In this document: piece after piece, positions 26,996-35,728 of the stretch
How positions within the stretch are numbered: the stretch's first letter is position 1
Layout of the letters: the number at the start of each line of letters is the position of its first letter
Source: a virus
Virus record (IMG/VR): IMGVR_UViG_3300044638_004942
Coordinates: 1-50,788 of that record
Strand: one strand, 5' to 3'
Length of the DNA stretch: 50,788 nt
Translations under genes and position numbers: made by a program
Notes under the pieces: model-generated
Seen by the model: the letters and a program-made list of their open reading frames with translations, nothing else
Told to the model about the DNA's origin: nothing
Database searches by the model: none

Positions 26996-27190
26996 ATGTT
27001 CAACTATTTTATTAATAAGAAATTTCCTTTCAAAGGTAGGCATACGATAAAAATCAGAATATGAAGTTCTGAGAAATTTTGCCATTAAATAATATTCCTC
27101 GATAAGGTGTTGTCGATATTTAGAAGAAAGGCCGAAAAAACTCAACCCCAAAGGATATCTCAAAAGATACCATTTCTCCTGATGGGGCAT
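26978..27190 (-). CDS. Tail assembly chaperone extension (probable frameshift partner)
   Basis: A frame of up to 70 codons, +1 relative to the gp26-like gene and overlapping its last 71 bases. The coherent protein-like part starts near 'FFGLSSKYRQHLIEEYYLMA' and continues 'YSDFYRMPTFERKFLINKIV', a pattern I associate with small proteins before tape measure genes in T4-like phages. This position and overlap are those of the lambda G/GT pair. Expression could be by a +1 shift at TTT TTT CGG (27140-27132), giving a fusion with the gp26-like protein. Alternatively it may start at an internal ATG (27085) with an upstream GAGGAA, unusual in this Shine-Dalgarno-poor genome, making 35 residues. The sequence alone does not decide between these. 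Confidence 0.6.
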   Translation of the reverse strand: MPHQEKWYLLRYPLGLSFFGLSSKYRQHLIEEYYLMAKFLRTSYSDFYRMPTFERKFLINKIVEHNTPKN

Positions 27191-27878
27191 ATGTTGTTTT
27201 TCTTAGGTCTAATGACGGTTCGTTTTCTTTCATAAAATTACGGATATATTTAGAATCCATAATTGGGAGAGAATCAATAAACATTGCAATTTGTCCTTTA
27301 TCAGTTGTTCCGTCAATCTCTTGAATTTGTTTATTTAATCTCCATGTTACAGTCGGCACAACTCGTCCCGCAGGGTATTGTTCACCTAATTTACTTAATT
27401 CAATAATTTCGGAATAGTTTAAAGGTTTCAATTTAATTGTGACACCTGATTTAGGTAATGTTGTTATAAACAAACCTTCTTCATTAGGTTTACTTTTAGT
27501 TTGTTTAATGTTTAATTCGTCTAAAACGACCGTTGTTACAAATGGTTTATCTGTTTTAGGGTCAGTTAGAGTAACATCATATTCCGGACCAAAAGAAGTA
27601 TTTCTTAGATAAATCATAATAGCCTCAACGTCACCATTTAAAAGTTCTTCAGGTCGTAATTCTGTTTCGTAAATTTTATTTCTAAGTAATGTTAAAATGA
27701 TATTGGTATTAGCGTTTTGGGACGCACCAATTAAAATATTTTCATCGTTTGCGGTTAAATATCCGACTTTTATTGATTTCTTTTTAGATTTGTAGAATAT
27801 TCCACCTGTAGGTAATGTAACCACATCATGAGGTAAGTTAAATCCATCAGACCCAGCTTTTATTAAATCTTGTTCCAT
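27120..27878 (-). CDS. 26: gp26-like baseplate/tail assembly protein
   Basis: 252 residues. The N-terminus 'GFNLPHDVVTLPTGGIFYKS' and following 'VGYLTANDENILIGA' match the T4 baseplate protein gp26 family (PF12322 as I recall it). In T4, gp26 takes part in hub assembly. Here the gene lies just upstream of the tape measure, like tail chaperone G of lambda, and its 3' end overlaps a +1-frame ORF. The last codons (GAG TTT TTT CGG CCT) form a slippery run with a probably rare Arg codon. It starts at ATG 27878 after the variant motif TATTTAATA. The homing endonuclease gene directly upstream separates it from the tail tube gene. Confidence 0.8.
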   Translation of the reverse strand: MEQDLIKAGSDGFNLPHDVVTLPTGGIFYKSKKKSIKVGYLTANDENILIGASQNANTNIILTLLRNKIYETELRPEELLNGDVEAIMIYLRNTSFGPEYDVTLTDPKTDKPFVTTVVLDELNIKQTKSKPNEEGLFITTLPKSGVTIKLKPLNYSEIIELSKLGEQYPAGRVVPTVTWRLNKQIQEIDGTTDKGQIAMFIDSLPIMDSKYIRNFMKENEPSLDLRKTTYAPSGEMVSFEISFGVEFFRPFF

Positions 27879-27929
27879 ATTGAATTGTTTTTATATTAAA
27901 TAATAGGATAAGTCTATTTTTTATAAAGA

Positions 27930-29510
27930 TTAATTAGTATATTCCCATCTAATATTTCCACAATCATATATCCTATAAATTTTTCGGTTAAACATAATTT
28001 GTTGTTCCGTCATATTTTTATCAAACCCATCTTTAACTAATATCGACTTTCTATACCCAAATCTATGTTTTCTTAAGTCATTAACAACATACCAATAATT
28101 TGGTTTTGATTGGGATATCTTTTTAAATTCTAATTTATTATACATTCCTCCATCAAATATTCTAATATCTGAATATGATATAATTTTATCTGGTTGATAT
28201 GTTTTAACAAAATATTTTAATAATTTTGATGCCCCACCAATTACATTATGATTTAATAAATTACAAAAACGATTTAACTCCCACTCGGTATCTTTACCCC
28301 CCATTATAATTCTACCTTTTGAAAAGGTCATAACAGAAACTAATGTTTCATCTTTAAATAACCCTAATTTTATTTTTGAATTAACATTTCCTTGGATATG
28401 ATTATCGTTTAAAAATTTAGTTGAGACTTTTGAGGTAATTTCTTTTACCACACAATGTCTACCATAAATTTTATTTTTAATTAACCCAAATTTACCTGTT
28501 AATATTGATTTAACAATTTCTTTTTTATATAACCATTCATCCTCAAAAATATGGATAAGTTTTATTCCATTTTCTTCACAATCAATCGTTTTTTGTAAAT
28601 GATAATTTTTACTTTTAAATAATTCATTATGCCAATAAACCCCATTTATTTCAATACCAATATTAAACTTCGGTAAAAATATATCCATTTCAGTTTTTTT
28701 ATTTGGTATCTTTTTGTTTGTTTCGTAATCAATGTTGAATTTTTCTAAAAAATCACAAATTTCATTTTCATACCCACTTCTATTTGAAGAACCGATAGGG
28801 TTACATTTAGAACAAACGATATAATTTCTTTTATACCTTTCATACAGTAATTGTTTTGATAATTCAGATGTTTCATTACATATGAAGCATGAAACGGTTA
28901 GAGATTCTTTCTTTATGTCAATAAAAGTGATATCAGGATATAACTCTTTAAAGGTTTTAATAATTTTATTTTTATAGTTATTAGTTTTACTATAATTTTC
29001 ATTACCATACTTTTCTAAACAAGTTTGTTTATATTTTTCAAAATTATTATAATTTTTATCACCATATTTTTCAACTCTCGTTTTTCGATTTTTTTCAAGA
29101 TTATTATAATTTTCATCACCAAATTTAATTAACTTGGTTTCTTTTTGTTTAATCATAAAATCTTTATGTTGAGGATAAAAATCAATCCCGTATTTTTTTT
29201 GGAAGGTTTCTTTTTGTCTTTTAACCATTTCCAATTTGTTACCATTAATACATTTTAAAGAACAAAATTCACCATATGGATTATCAAATCTATTTCTAAA
29301 TTTTAATCCCGAATTACAAGTAAGACATTTTGGTCTTTCCGAAAGATTATTATAATAAAACCATATTTTTTCTTTAAAAGTTAATTCCAAAGAAATGTTA
29401 ATAGAATAATCTATTATTTTTTGATATAATTGGGGATGATTATTTGATAACCATTTTTCAGTTGTTTTATATCCCGACTTATTATCTGTTGTAAAAAAAG
29501 TAAAATCCAT
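27930..29510 (-). mobile_element. Free-standing homing endonuclease, Vsr-like (EDxHD-type)
   Basis: 526-residue coding gene. Order of parts: a Cys4 zinc element (C62, C65, C83, C87); three to four repeats of the 'KYGDKNYNNFEKYKQT' type (residues about 100-178), as found in phage homing enzymes; a second Cys4 zinc element (C208, C211, C233, C236); and a nuclease domain near 247-330 with 'TEMDIFLPKFNIGIEINGVY', 'WHNE' and 'LIHIFEDEW', typical of the Vsr-related EDxHD family. A DNA-binding-like tail of about 190 residues ends the chain. It would cut phage DNA lacking the gene and spread by repair. It is inserted between the tail tube and gp26-like genes and has its own TATTTAT motif. It is markedly richer in Lys and Asn than its neighbours. 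Confidence 0.85.
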
Positions 29511-29526
29511 ATACTATCATATTATG

Positions 29527-29533
29527 ATAAATA
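29527..29533 (-). promoter_or_regulatory. Candidate late promoter motif
   Basis: TATTTAT on the sense strand, 16 bases before the homing endonuclease ATG. A small palindrome (TATCAT ATT ATGATA) follows it. Confidence 0.4.
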
Positions 29534-29574
29534 TACGGATTTTTATTTTGGGTGTAAAGGGTATGTAAAAAAAT

Positions 29575-30063
29575 CTAGTAAACCAATATACAACGGTCCA
29601 TTCTAAGTTGGGCGGTTACGGTTGCAACTTTATCATCACTATATCCTAATGAGTTAAAGTTAACGTCTTTCATCCATGTACCTTCCATAATCCACTTCTC
29701 AACAACTACCCCTGTTGGGTCTAACATCTCAAGGTCAACATTTTTCTTATATCCTGCCGCATAACCCATACGACCTGTTACAGACTCAGCACATAAACGA
29801 ACCCACTCCATAAGAGCTTGTGATGCTGAAGGTCCAATAGGGTCCCTAAACGTAACGTTTATTTCACCCCAGTTAAAACGTCCCGCAACATATGTTGAAG
29901 TGTTTAAGAAAGGAATCTCAACAGAATTTATTGTTATATGTGGTCTAGCGGCCGTTTCAACGAACCATTCATTAATCCCTAAAGTTGAAGGAAAACGAAG
30001 TATAAATCGATTGTTCCTTTTCGGTTCGTAAGGAATCGGCATTTTCATTAGTAAATCAGCCAT
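29575..30063 (-). CDS. 19: Tail tube protein, gp19-like
   Basis: 162 residues, the same length class as T4 gp19 (163). The pattern 'PKRNNRFILRFPSTLGINEW' then 'FVETAARPHI', 'VAGRFNWGEINVTFRDPIGP' and C-terminal 'VATVTAQLRMDRCILVY' is the T4 tail tube fold. It polymerises into the inner tube through which DNA leaves. The start is ATG 30063 (Met6 is a possible alternative), 34 bases after a TATTTAT motif, with an A-rich leader and no Shine-Dalgarno sequence. It is separated from the sheath by the HAD gene, unlike T4, where 18 and 19 are adjacent. Confidence 0.93.
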   Translation of the reverse strand: MADLLMKMPIPYEPKRNNRFILRFPSTLGINEWFVETAARPHITINSVEIPFLNTSTYVAGRFNWGEINVTFRDPIGPSASQALMEWVRLCAESVTGRMGYAAGYKKNVDLEMLDPTGVVVEKWIMEGTWMKDVNFNSLGYSDDKVATVTAQLRMDRCILVY

Positions 30064-30097
30064 TGTATTATTTTTTTGTTTGTTTGTTTAGTTTATT

Positions 30098-30104
30098 ATA
30101 AATA
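30098..30104 (-). promoter_or_regulatory. Candidate late promoter motif for the tail tube
   Basis: ATATTTATAATAAAC on the sense strand in the 111-base gap upstream of the tube gene, 34 bases before the ATG. No other structure is visible in this gap. Confidence 0.45.
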
Positions 30105-30174
30105 TATCGAGATGAAAAATTTTCTCTTTACTTTGTTTTTTTTTATTTTAATCTTTCTATTATAAATTGCCTAG

Positions 30175-30993
30175 TTAATATGCTTTTTTTATTCCTCCTG
30201 CAGTTAAATATGTTTTAATTATATTATCTGGTTCTTTTTCAAATGCTGATTTAACTTTTTCAACATTTCTTATATCATCATCTGAAAATCCTATTGTAGG
30301 TAGAAAATTATTAGTTACTTTGTTTTTAAGAAATGCTTTCTTATGAATTTTTGAAGACATCTCCCTAACAAATTGGACAAATTCTTTTAAAGCTTTAATT
30401 TTACCTTCTTCAGGGTTGGTTGCAGAACCTTCACCATAAGTGACAGGATAAAACTTACACATATCAAGATATTCTCTAATCATGTCTTTTTTAGACATTT
30501 CACCTTCATCGGCCAAATCTCTATATTTTTCCAAATTCTTAACTAATTCATTTGAACTAATTCCCATATGGTTAGATACAATAAGATTATAACACGCCTC
30601 TTTAATAACACTTGGGGTATGTCCCCTAGCAGTTACTATAGAAAAAATTGACCCGTTGTTAATTGCCTCAACAAAGTCTCTCCAAGCAGGACCTGGTTTA
30701 CCTAATAAAGAATCAACAATAAATTGTCTATCACCTTTTACTCCAAAGTATTTAAAAGGTTCTTTCCCAAAACCTACAATAGTGTGTCCCTCATATTCAA
30801 AAGGGTTTTTACCGATATCAGTTCTATATTCCGCAAAATCTTCAGTAGACATTCCTACCTCATCACCATCTTCATCTTTTAAAAGTATTTTAGTTGGCAT
30901 GGTCATAATATTATCATCCCAATCAAAGGCATAGTATTTCATGTCGGGAGTTCCCTCTTCTGTAATACCTTCTATAATTTTATTTTTTAACAT
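30175..30993 (-). CDS. HAD-superfamily phosphatase-like protein with (I)TE leader
   Basis: 272 residues. HAD motifs: 'YYAFDWDDNIM' (nucleophile D24, acid/base D26), 'IVTARGH' (motif II), a Lys-rich region as motif III, and 'IGFSDDDIRN' (motif IV, near 240). It should be a Mg-dependent phosphohydrolase; the substrate is unknown, and a polynucleotide or sugar phosphate is possible. Residues 1-18 ('MLKNKIIEGITEEGTPDM') precede the domain and resemble the short leaders of other proteins here, with I10-T11-E12 a possible prohead-protease site. It lies between the sheath and tube genes, in the late module, which also suggests a virion-linked role. It has a TATTTAT motif at 31006-31012 immediately after the sheath terminator. 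Confidence 0.8.
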   Translation of the reverse strand: MLKNKIIEGITEEGTPDMKYYAFDWDDNIMTMPTKILLKDEDGDEVGMSTEDFAEYRTDIGKNPFEYEGHTIVGFGKEPFKYFGVKGDRQFIVDSLLGKPGPAWRDFVEAINNGSIFSIVTARGHTPSVIKEACYNLIVSNHMGISSNELVKNLEKYRDLADEGEMSKKDMIREYLDMCKFYPVTYGEGSATNPEEGKIKALKEFVQFVREMSSKIHKKAFLKNKVTNNFLPTIGFSDDDIRNVEKVKSAFEKEPDNIIKTYLTAGGIKKAY

Positions 30994-31005
30994 ATTATTT
31001 ACTTA

Positions 31006-31012
31006 ATAAATA
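31006..31012 (-). promoter_or_regulatory. Candidate late promoter motif for the HAD gene
   Basis: TATTTAT on the sense strand, 12 bases before the ATG, directly after the sheath terminator stem. Confidence 0.4.
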
Positions 31013-31044
31013 AAGACAAGTCGAGTTTTATGTCGACTTGTCTT
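31006..31044 (-). terminator. Terminator after the tail sheath gene
   Basis: A perfect 12-bp inverted repeat, AAGACAAGTCGA (31013-31024) with TCGACTTGTCTT (31033-31044), 8-base loop, is followed on the minus strand by TATTTATT. It is the longest perfect stem in the window and lies 10 bases after the sheath stop. Confidence 0.75.
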
Positions 31045-31054
31045 AAAATTATTT

Positions 31055-34000
31055 TTAGATATTATCAAACGATGCACCTGTTGGAGTGATATAGAATGTG
31101 ATATCTATAAATTCTAACGATTTAGTTGGTTTAATATAGATTTTACCTGTCATTTGATTTCTATCCAAGTCAGCAACATCTGAAGAAACTGTTACACGGA
31201 AATCGTATAAACCTCTGTCTCTTCTAATTGCGTCTAAGATGGGGTTAACCGCGTCTAAGAAATCTTGTCTTACTTTTTCATCGTTTTGTTCAAACAATAA
31301 TCTTACTGAAACCGCAGATATTAATTTACGAGCTTGTAACAATAATCTTCTTACGTTGATTCTATCAAGAGCAGATTCTCTAATTTGCATGGTCTTGTTA
31401 CCCCAAATTACAGTTCCAACATCAGAGAAGGTTGCGATTGGGTTAATTCTACCTTTATAAAGAACGTCTCTATCTTCTTGAGTAAGTTTCTTTCTCGCTT
31501 TGATAGCACTTACGATACCACGAGTGTAACCCGCCGCAGCGAACCAAGGGAAAGCAATATTATCCGTTAACGCCAAGTTTCTTGTTACCTCAGCCGTAGC
31601 AGGTATATAGATTTGAGTGTTGTTTACAGTATCTCTTGTTAAAACCCATGGGTAATAAGTTGCCGTGTAGTTTGAGTCGATACCCGCAGTTTCCAAATTG
31701 TCTACCGCTTCTTGTGGATAAATTAAATCTAATTGGTCACCCGTTGACGGAACAAACATGTTGTAGTCAGGTGTTGTACAGATATAAACTGAATCCGCTC
31801 TATTGAACTCAATCATTTCAATTGCATCACCCACTAAGTCAGAGTGATTAATATAATCAATACCTGGTGTAACGAATACGTTAATATTAACCGCCTCAGG
31901 GTTAGAGAATGTTTGTTGTCCTAATAAGTAAGCGTAATAGTCGGTGTTTGCCCAATCTTGTCCGTTGTCACCAACAGTGATTTGTTTAAACGCTCCCCAT
32001 CCTGTAGCCGTTGGGTATTTGAATGAAGGACATGCTCCATTTCTATAACCAATTCTACCTAATACGAATCTATCCGCATTTGTTCTGTGTTCAGTATAGA
32101 TATCCCATCCGTCAAATCCTCCACGACATAATAACGAGAATTTACGTGCGTATAATCTATAATACGGATTCGCTTCGTTATCAGGGTCTGAAGTAAATGG
32201 TGCAGAACCTACATAGAAAGCCGGTGTACCACTTGTTGAGAAGTAACTTGGTATTGTAATACCACTTGCATTGATGTCCATATGGAATCCTCTTGTTCGG
32301 AAAGCCCATTCATCTCCTGAAACGTCTGTACAAACATCTAATGGTAATTGTTTACCTTTATATGTGTAAAAATCAACGTCAAAACCAACCGTATCAGAAA
32401 TACCAAGATAAGTTCTACGAACATTATCACCATTACTTCTTATGATATCATCAGCACCTGATGATAAACCAAACGGTGGATTATAAACTATTTCACCAGG
32501 AAAATCATATTTTGTTTTATAAATTGGGAATGGAGGTCTAACACCAGCATATTCTCTAAAATTATATCCCTCAAATCCACAAGGTAATGCGTCCACGGGA
32601 GCATCCTCGTTAAGTTCAATCATAACGTATTTAGAATTCAATGCGTATTCTCCATCTAATGTACCAATTTTTTTAGCGATAAAACTATTATCATTAGGGT
32701 CCATAGAACAGTTAGTGAATTTTTCAAGAACTACAGGACTATTATCTGAGTCAAAGAAATCTCTAACAATTACATCAAAAGTACCATTATTAAACGAGAT
32801 ATTAGCAATTGAAAGTTTAACTTCAATATTCGCGTCGTCACCATCAGCAATTGTTGTAAACTTAAATAAGTTGTATACTTTATTACCTCTTAATTCAGAT
32901 ACAACCCATGGTGACACAGGTGATTGATATTTTTCAAGATACCAAGCGATTGAAGTTGGGTCAACTCCTTGTCTTGCGTTAGGTAATGCCGTTAACTCAC
33001 AACTTAATCCTCTAATAAATCCTTTTCTCCAACCATAAGTTAATAATGCTTGGAATCTTTCCTCAACAAATAAAGGAACTACTGTTCTTGGTTTTGCAAA
33101 ATTAGATTGTCCAAACACTTTAGAAATGTACTTACTATCTGAATTTGATAATGATGTTTCAAAGAAGAACGGATTACCGTCTTTATCTGTCACATTAATA
33201 CCAAATGTTGAGAATGGGTTTTTGGTTACACCTGAATACGTTCCTGTACAATCTAATTGTACATCATGACCGTCAAATTGATTGTATCCGTTAACTCCAC
33301 CTGGTACTTCATATACCGCACCGTCATCACTACCATAAGTTGCCAATCCTCTTGAACGTAAGGTCGCAACAACTAAATCATCAAAATCGGTAAATGCCGT
33401 ACCTTTGTATATGTAAATTTGTCCTGTTAAATTACCTGTAAAACATTTTGTTGGTGTTGGTAATGTTGTTGTTGTTGTTGTTCCTGTTGGTGTTGGGTTA
33501 CAAGGGTCAGGTGTTGGTGTTGGTGTTGGTAACGTACTAGTTGTTGTTGTAGTACTAATTATTTCAGTTAAATCCGTAACGATTGACCAAAAAGAATAAC
33601 CACTATAAACCGCATTTCCTACATTATCAAATAATGCGTAATACCAAGGGTCATTTTGTGGTGCTGCATAGTTAATCATTGTCTCATCAACACTTTCAAC
33701 ATTAAACACATTTGTTTCCGCAGTAAAGATAGGTGAAAGTGAATTATATACATCACCTGAAATTGGTCCATAATAATAAATTGAAGAGACTTCAGTTGAT
33801 GGAGTATTCATAATATCAAAAATTTGATTTGTCATATCTTGATATAATGTTCCAGTACTACCATTAAAGTTCTCATATGGTAAGTTTAATTTTGCAGCAA
33901 TTTCTGATGGGATAGGACCTGTAAATGAAATACTATTAACACTATCGGTACAACCTGTAAATGGAATTGAGTAACTAATAACATTAGGTAATGTACATTC

Positions 34001-34405
34001 AAAAACACAATTAACTGTTTCACCTGATATACAATCGAATTCAACTGTTGTCGGATTAACGTTTGCCTTTGTGGTAATTGACCAAGATGGGCCCGCATCA
34101 TAACCTGATAAACCTAATACTCTTGTTACAAACAATTGGTTAGATTGTTGTAAGTAAGCTTTAGCGATATACGCCGCTTCATATTTAGGAATTTGTGTGT
34201 TTATGAATTTTTCAGGAGATGTTCCTCCGAAATATGCTGAAAACTCATCGAAGTTTCTGATAAAGATAGGTTCGAAAGCGGGACCTTTTTGAGTCTCACC
34301 AACAATACCTAAAGTTGTAACACCTACACTTTGTGCCACAAAACTCAAATCAACTTCAGAGGTATACACTCCAGGAGACACGAATACTTTGTTGTTTGTT
34401 GCCAT
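31055..34405 (-). CDS. 18: Tail sheath protein, gp18-like (oversized)
   Basis: 1116 residues from ATG 34405. The N-terminus 'VFVSPGVYTSEVDLSFVAQS' followed by 'GIVGETQKGPAFEPIFIRNF' and the C-terminal block 'TMQIRESALDRINVRRLLLQ' with 'FRVTVSSDVADLDRNQMTGK' are classical contractile sheath sequences. T4 gp18 has 659 residues; the extra length is in the middle, including a Thr/Pro-rich stretch near residues 280-325 ('TTTTSTLPTPTPTPDPCNPT') that likely links a surface-exposed domain. An upstream TTG at 34465 extends the frame, but the added residues are Ile/Lys-rich leader sequence containing the promoter motif, so ATG 34405 is chosen. It is followed by a strong terminator. Confidence 0.92.
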   Translation of the reverse strand: MATNNKVFVSPGVYTSEVDLSFVAQSVGVTTLGIVGETQKGPAFEPIFIRNFDEFSAYFGGTSPEKFINTQIPKYEAAYIAKAYLQQSNQLFVTRVLGLSGYDAGPSWSITTKANVNPTTVEFDCISGETVNCVFECTLPNVISYSIPFTGCTDSVNSISFTGPIPSEIAAKLNLPYENFNGSTGTLYQDMTNQIFDIMNTPSTEVSSIYYYGPISGDVYNSLSPIFTAETNVFNVESVDETMINYAAPQNDPWYYALFDNVGNAVYSGYSFWSIVTDLTEIISTTTTTSTLPTPTPTPDPCNPTPTGTTTTTTLPTPTKCFTGNLTGQIYIYKGTAFTDFDDLVVATLRSRGLATYGSDDGAVYEVPGGVNGYNQFDGHDVQLDCTGTYSGVTKNPFSTFGINVTDKDGNPFFFETSLSNSDSKYISKVFGQSNFAKPRTVVPLFVEERFQALLTYGWRKGFIRGLSCELTALPNARQGVDPTSIAWYLEKYQSPVSPWVVSELRGNKVYNLFKFTTIADGDDANIEVKLSIANISFNNGTFDVIVRDFFDSDNSPVVLEKFTNCSMDPNDNSFIAKKIGTLDGEYALNSKYVMIELNEDAPVDALPCGFEGYNFREYAGVRPPFPIYKTKYDFPGEIVYNPPFGLSSGADDIIRSNGDNVRRTYLGISDTVGFDVDFYTYKGKQLPLDVCTDVSGDEWAFRTRGFHMDINASGITIPSYFSTSGTPAFYVGSAPFTSDPDNEANPYYRLYARKFSLLCRGGFDGWDIYTEHRTNADRFVLGRIGYRNGACPSFKYPTATGWGAFKQITVGDNGQDWANTDYYAYLLGQQTFSNPEAVNINVFVTPGIDYINHSDLVGDAIEMIEFNRADSVYICTTPDYNMFVPSTGDQLDLIYPQEAVDNLETAGIDSNYTATYYPWVLTRDTVNNTQIYIPATAEVTRNLALTDNIAFPWFAAAGYTRGIVSAIKARKKLTQEDRDVLYKGRINPIATFSDVGTVIWGNKTMQIRESALDRINVRRLLLQARKLISAVSVRLLFEQNDEKVRQDFLDAVNPILDAIRRDRGLYDFRVTVSSDVADLDRNQMTGKIYIKPTKSLEFIDITFYITPTGASFDNI

Positions 34406-34442
34406 TATTTTTTTTCTTTTAGCTTGTTTATTTATTTTATAG

Positions 34443-34449
34443 ATAAATA
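34443..34449 (-). promoter_or_regulatory. Candidate late promoter motif for the sheath
   Basis: TAATATTTATCTATAAAAT on the sense strand, 37 bases before the sheath ATG. It points away from a second copy at 34487-34493, forming a divergent pair. Confidence 0.45.
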
Positions 34450-34486
34450 TTAGAAAAAAAACCAAAATACTTTACTTTGTAGTAAG

Positions 34487-34493
34487 TATTTAT
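34487..34493 (+). promoter_or_regulatory. Candidate promoter motif for the small ribbon-helix-helix gene
   Basis: TATTTAT on the plus strand, 35 bases before the ATG at 34529. It is in sense orientation for the plus-strand gene. Confidence 0.4.
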
Positions 34494-34528
34494 AAATTGG
34501 GTGGAATAAATTCTGCCTTTTTTCTACC

Positions 34529-34693
34529 ATGGACAATAAAGTAAAAAAAATAAAGAATCTAAAGATATCAATTGAGGTTCATGATATCCTAAAGACCTAT
34601 TGTGAAAAGAAGGGAATTAAAATGTATCGATTCTTAGAAAGAATGATAGTTGAGAAGTGTAAGGAGAAACCTGACGTATACGGTGAGAATTAA
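34529..34693 (+). CDS. Small ribbon-helix-helix (Arc/MetJ-like) protein
   Basis: A 54-residue frame from ATG 34529 to TAA 34693. The centre 'NLKISIEVHDILKTYCEKKG' followed by 'KMYRFLERMIVEKC' has the beta-helix-helix pattern of Arc/MetJ/CopG regulators: a short strand with alternating residues, then two helices. The first residues are very basic. Such proteins bind DNA as dimers. It is the only plus-strand gene between the sheath and gp15-like genes, diverges from the sheath gene, and overlaps the 3' end of the gp15-like gene by 4 bases. A repressor of the neighbouring late promoters is a reasonable inference, not shown. Confidence 0.7.
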   Translation: MDNKVKKIKNLKISIEVHDILKTYCEKKGIKMYRFLERMIVEKCKEKPDVYGEN

Positions 34694-35727
34694 ATTGGGT
34701 TACCAAATAACCTAATTATTGATTCTAAAGTATTATCTGTTTTAACAATCACAAATTTTAACTTATCATCCGTATTTATTTGGATTTCTGTTAAATCTGA
34801 ACCATAAAAGTCATTATTAATATAAACATCAAAACTTTCGATATTAATTGTCGAGCCGATTATTATATTTGTTGTATAATCGAATGTCTGTGAGTTAACA
34901 TTATTACCAACAACAAACAACACATTAATTTCATTACCACCTGTATTAATATCTTTCTTAACTCGTCTTTTTGTTACATTAGTATCAAACTCCACGACTT
35001 GTAAAACTCTTGAGACCGCAGGTGAAACCTCAAATTCATTTTCATCTATTAAGAACCCTAATAAAGTAAATTCATAACTTTGGATATAAAATTTTCTTTT
35101 TTCTAATTCCATAACTGATTCGTCAGAAATATTACCCATAATGATAGGGATATAATGTCCTTTTATAACTTGGTATGCCTGTCTTGAAGCAAACTTTTCT
35201 ATGACGTTTTTATTGAATTCGTTGATTTCTCTCATTCGATTACATACTATTTTAACTGTATATGTAATGTCAACAGGAACAGGTTGAGGTATTTTATATA
35301 TGTCCATACCATTTCTTTGCCCATCCCAAGTTGGTACTTGAGCATAAAAATATTGTCGTCTATTTGGGATATTATAAAGTATCGCAGGATTTGTTCCAAA
35401 TTTTACTTCAGGAACTCTTACCGTTGTAACAAACGGTGGCTCAACATTTTTATCAAGATTCTGTAAATTCCACGTCTCAGTAAATTGACTCCAATTCTGA
35501 GTTGTTACTAAAATATCAATTGTTGGTATTATCTTACCATCAATAACGGTCTTTAATTCATTTTTAACAAATTCTAAAAATCCACCATCTAAATCGGCGT
35601 GTAATAATGATTTAGGTAGATAGGTTCCATCCTTATTAATTTTGTCAACTAATTCCTGTCTTCTTGGTAGAAGAGTCTTGGATTCGGTTAAAGGAATATT
35701 TTTCTTTATTTTTTTAGGTAACGGCAT
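34690..35727 (-). CDS. 15: Tail terminator / sheath stabiliser, gp15-like
   Basis: 345 residues from ATG 35727. The pattern 'PVPVDITYTVKIVCNRMREI' followed by 'QSYEFTLLGFLIDENEFEVS' matches the central part of T4 gp15 ('IxYELSIxTR' then 'EWSLTFEVNGWMYPP' as I recall it). gp15 caps tube and sheath at the neck. It lies immediately upstream of the sheath gene, as gp15 does in T4 gene order. The first 110 residues are Lys-rich and then mixed; the last 70 form a separate beta domain. A TTG at 35736 would lengthen it by three residues and overlap the upstream stop, so it was not chosen. Confidence 0.65.
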   Translation of the reverse strand: MPLPKKIKKNIPLTESKTLLPRRQELVDKINKDGTYLPKSLLHADLDGGFLEFVKNELKTVIDGKIIPTIDILVTTQNWSQFTETWNLQNLDKNVEPPFVTTVRVPEVKFGTNPAILYNIPNRRQYFYAQVPTWDGQRNGMDIYKIPQPVPVDITYTVKIVCNRMREINEFNKNVIEKFASRQAYQVIKGHYIPIIMGNISDESVMELEKRKFYIQSYEFTLLGFLIDENEFEVSPAVSRVLQVVEFDTNVTKRRVKKDINTGGNEINVLFVVGNNVNSQTFDYTTNIIIGSTINIESFDVYINNDFYGSDLTEIQINTDDKLKFVIVKTDNTLESIIRLFGNPI

Positions 35728-35728
35728 T

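Noticed and set aside
27885-27929. Possible terminator between homing endonuclease and gp26-like gene
   Set aside because: Only a 5-bp stem (AATAG/CTATT) without a T run was found, which is expected by chance in AT-rich DNA.
33440-33560. Short-period GTT/GGTGTT repeats as a possible CRISPR or regulatory repeat
   Set aside because: They are codon-level Thr/Pro repetition of the sheath linker, in frame, without spacers.
34406-34465. Longer sheath from TTG 34465
   Set aside because: The extension covers the candidate promoter motif and adds an Ile/Lys stretch unlike sheath N-termini. ATG 34405 gives the typical start.
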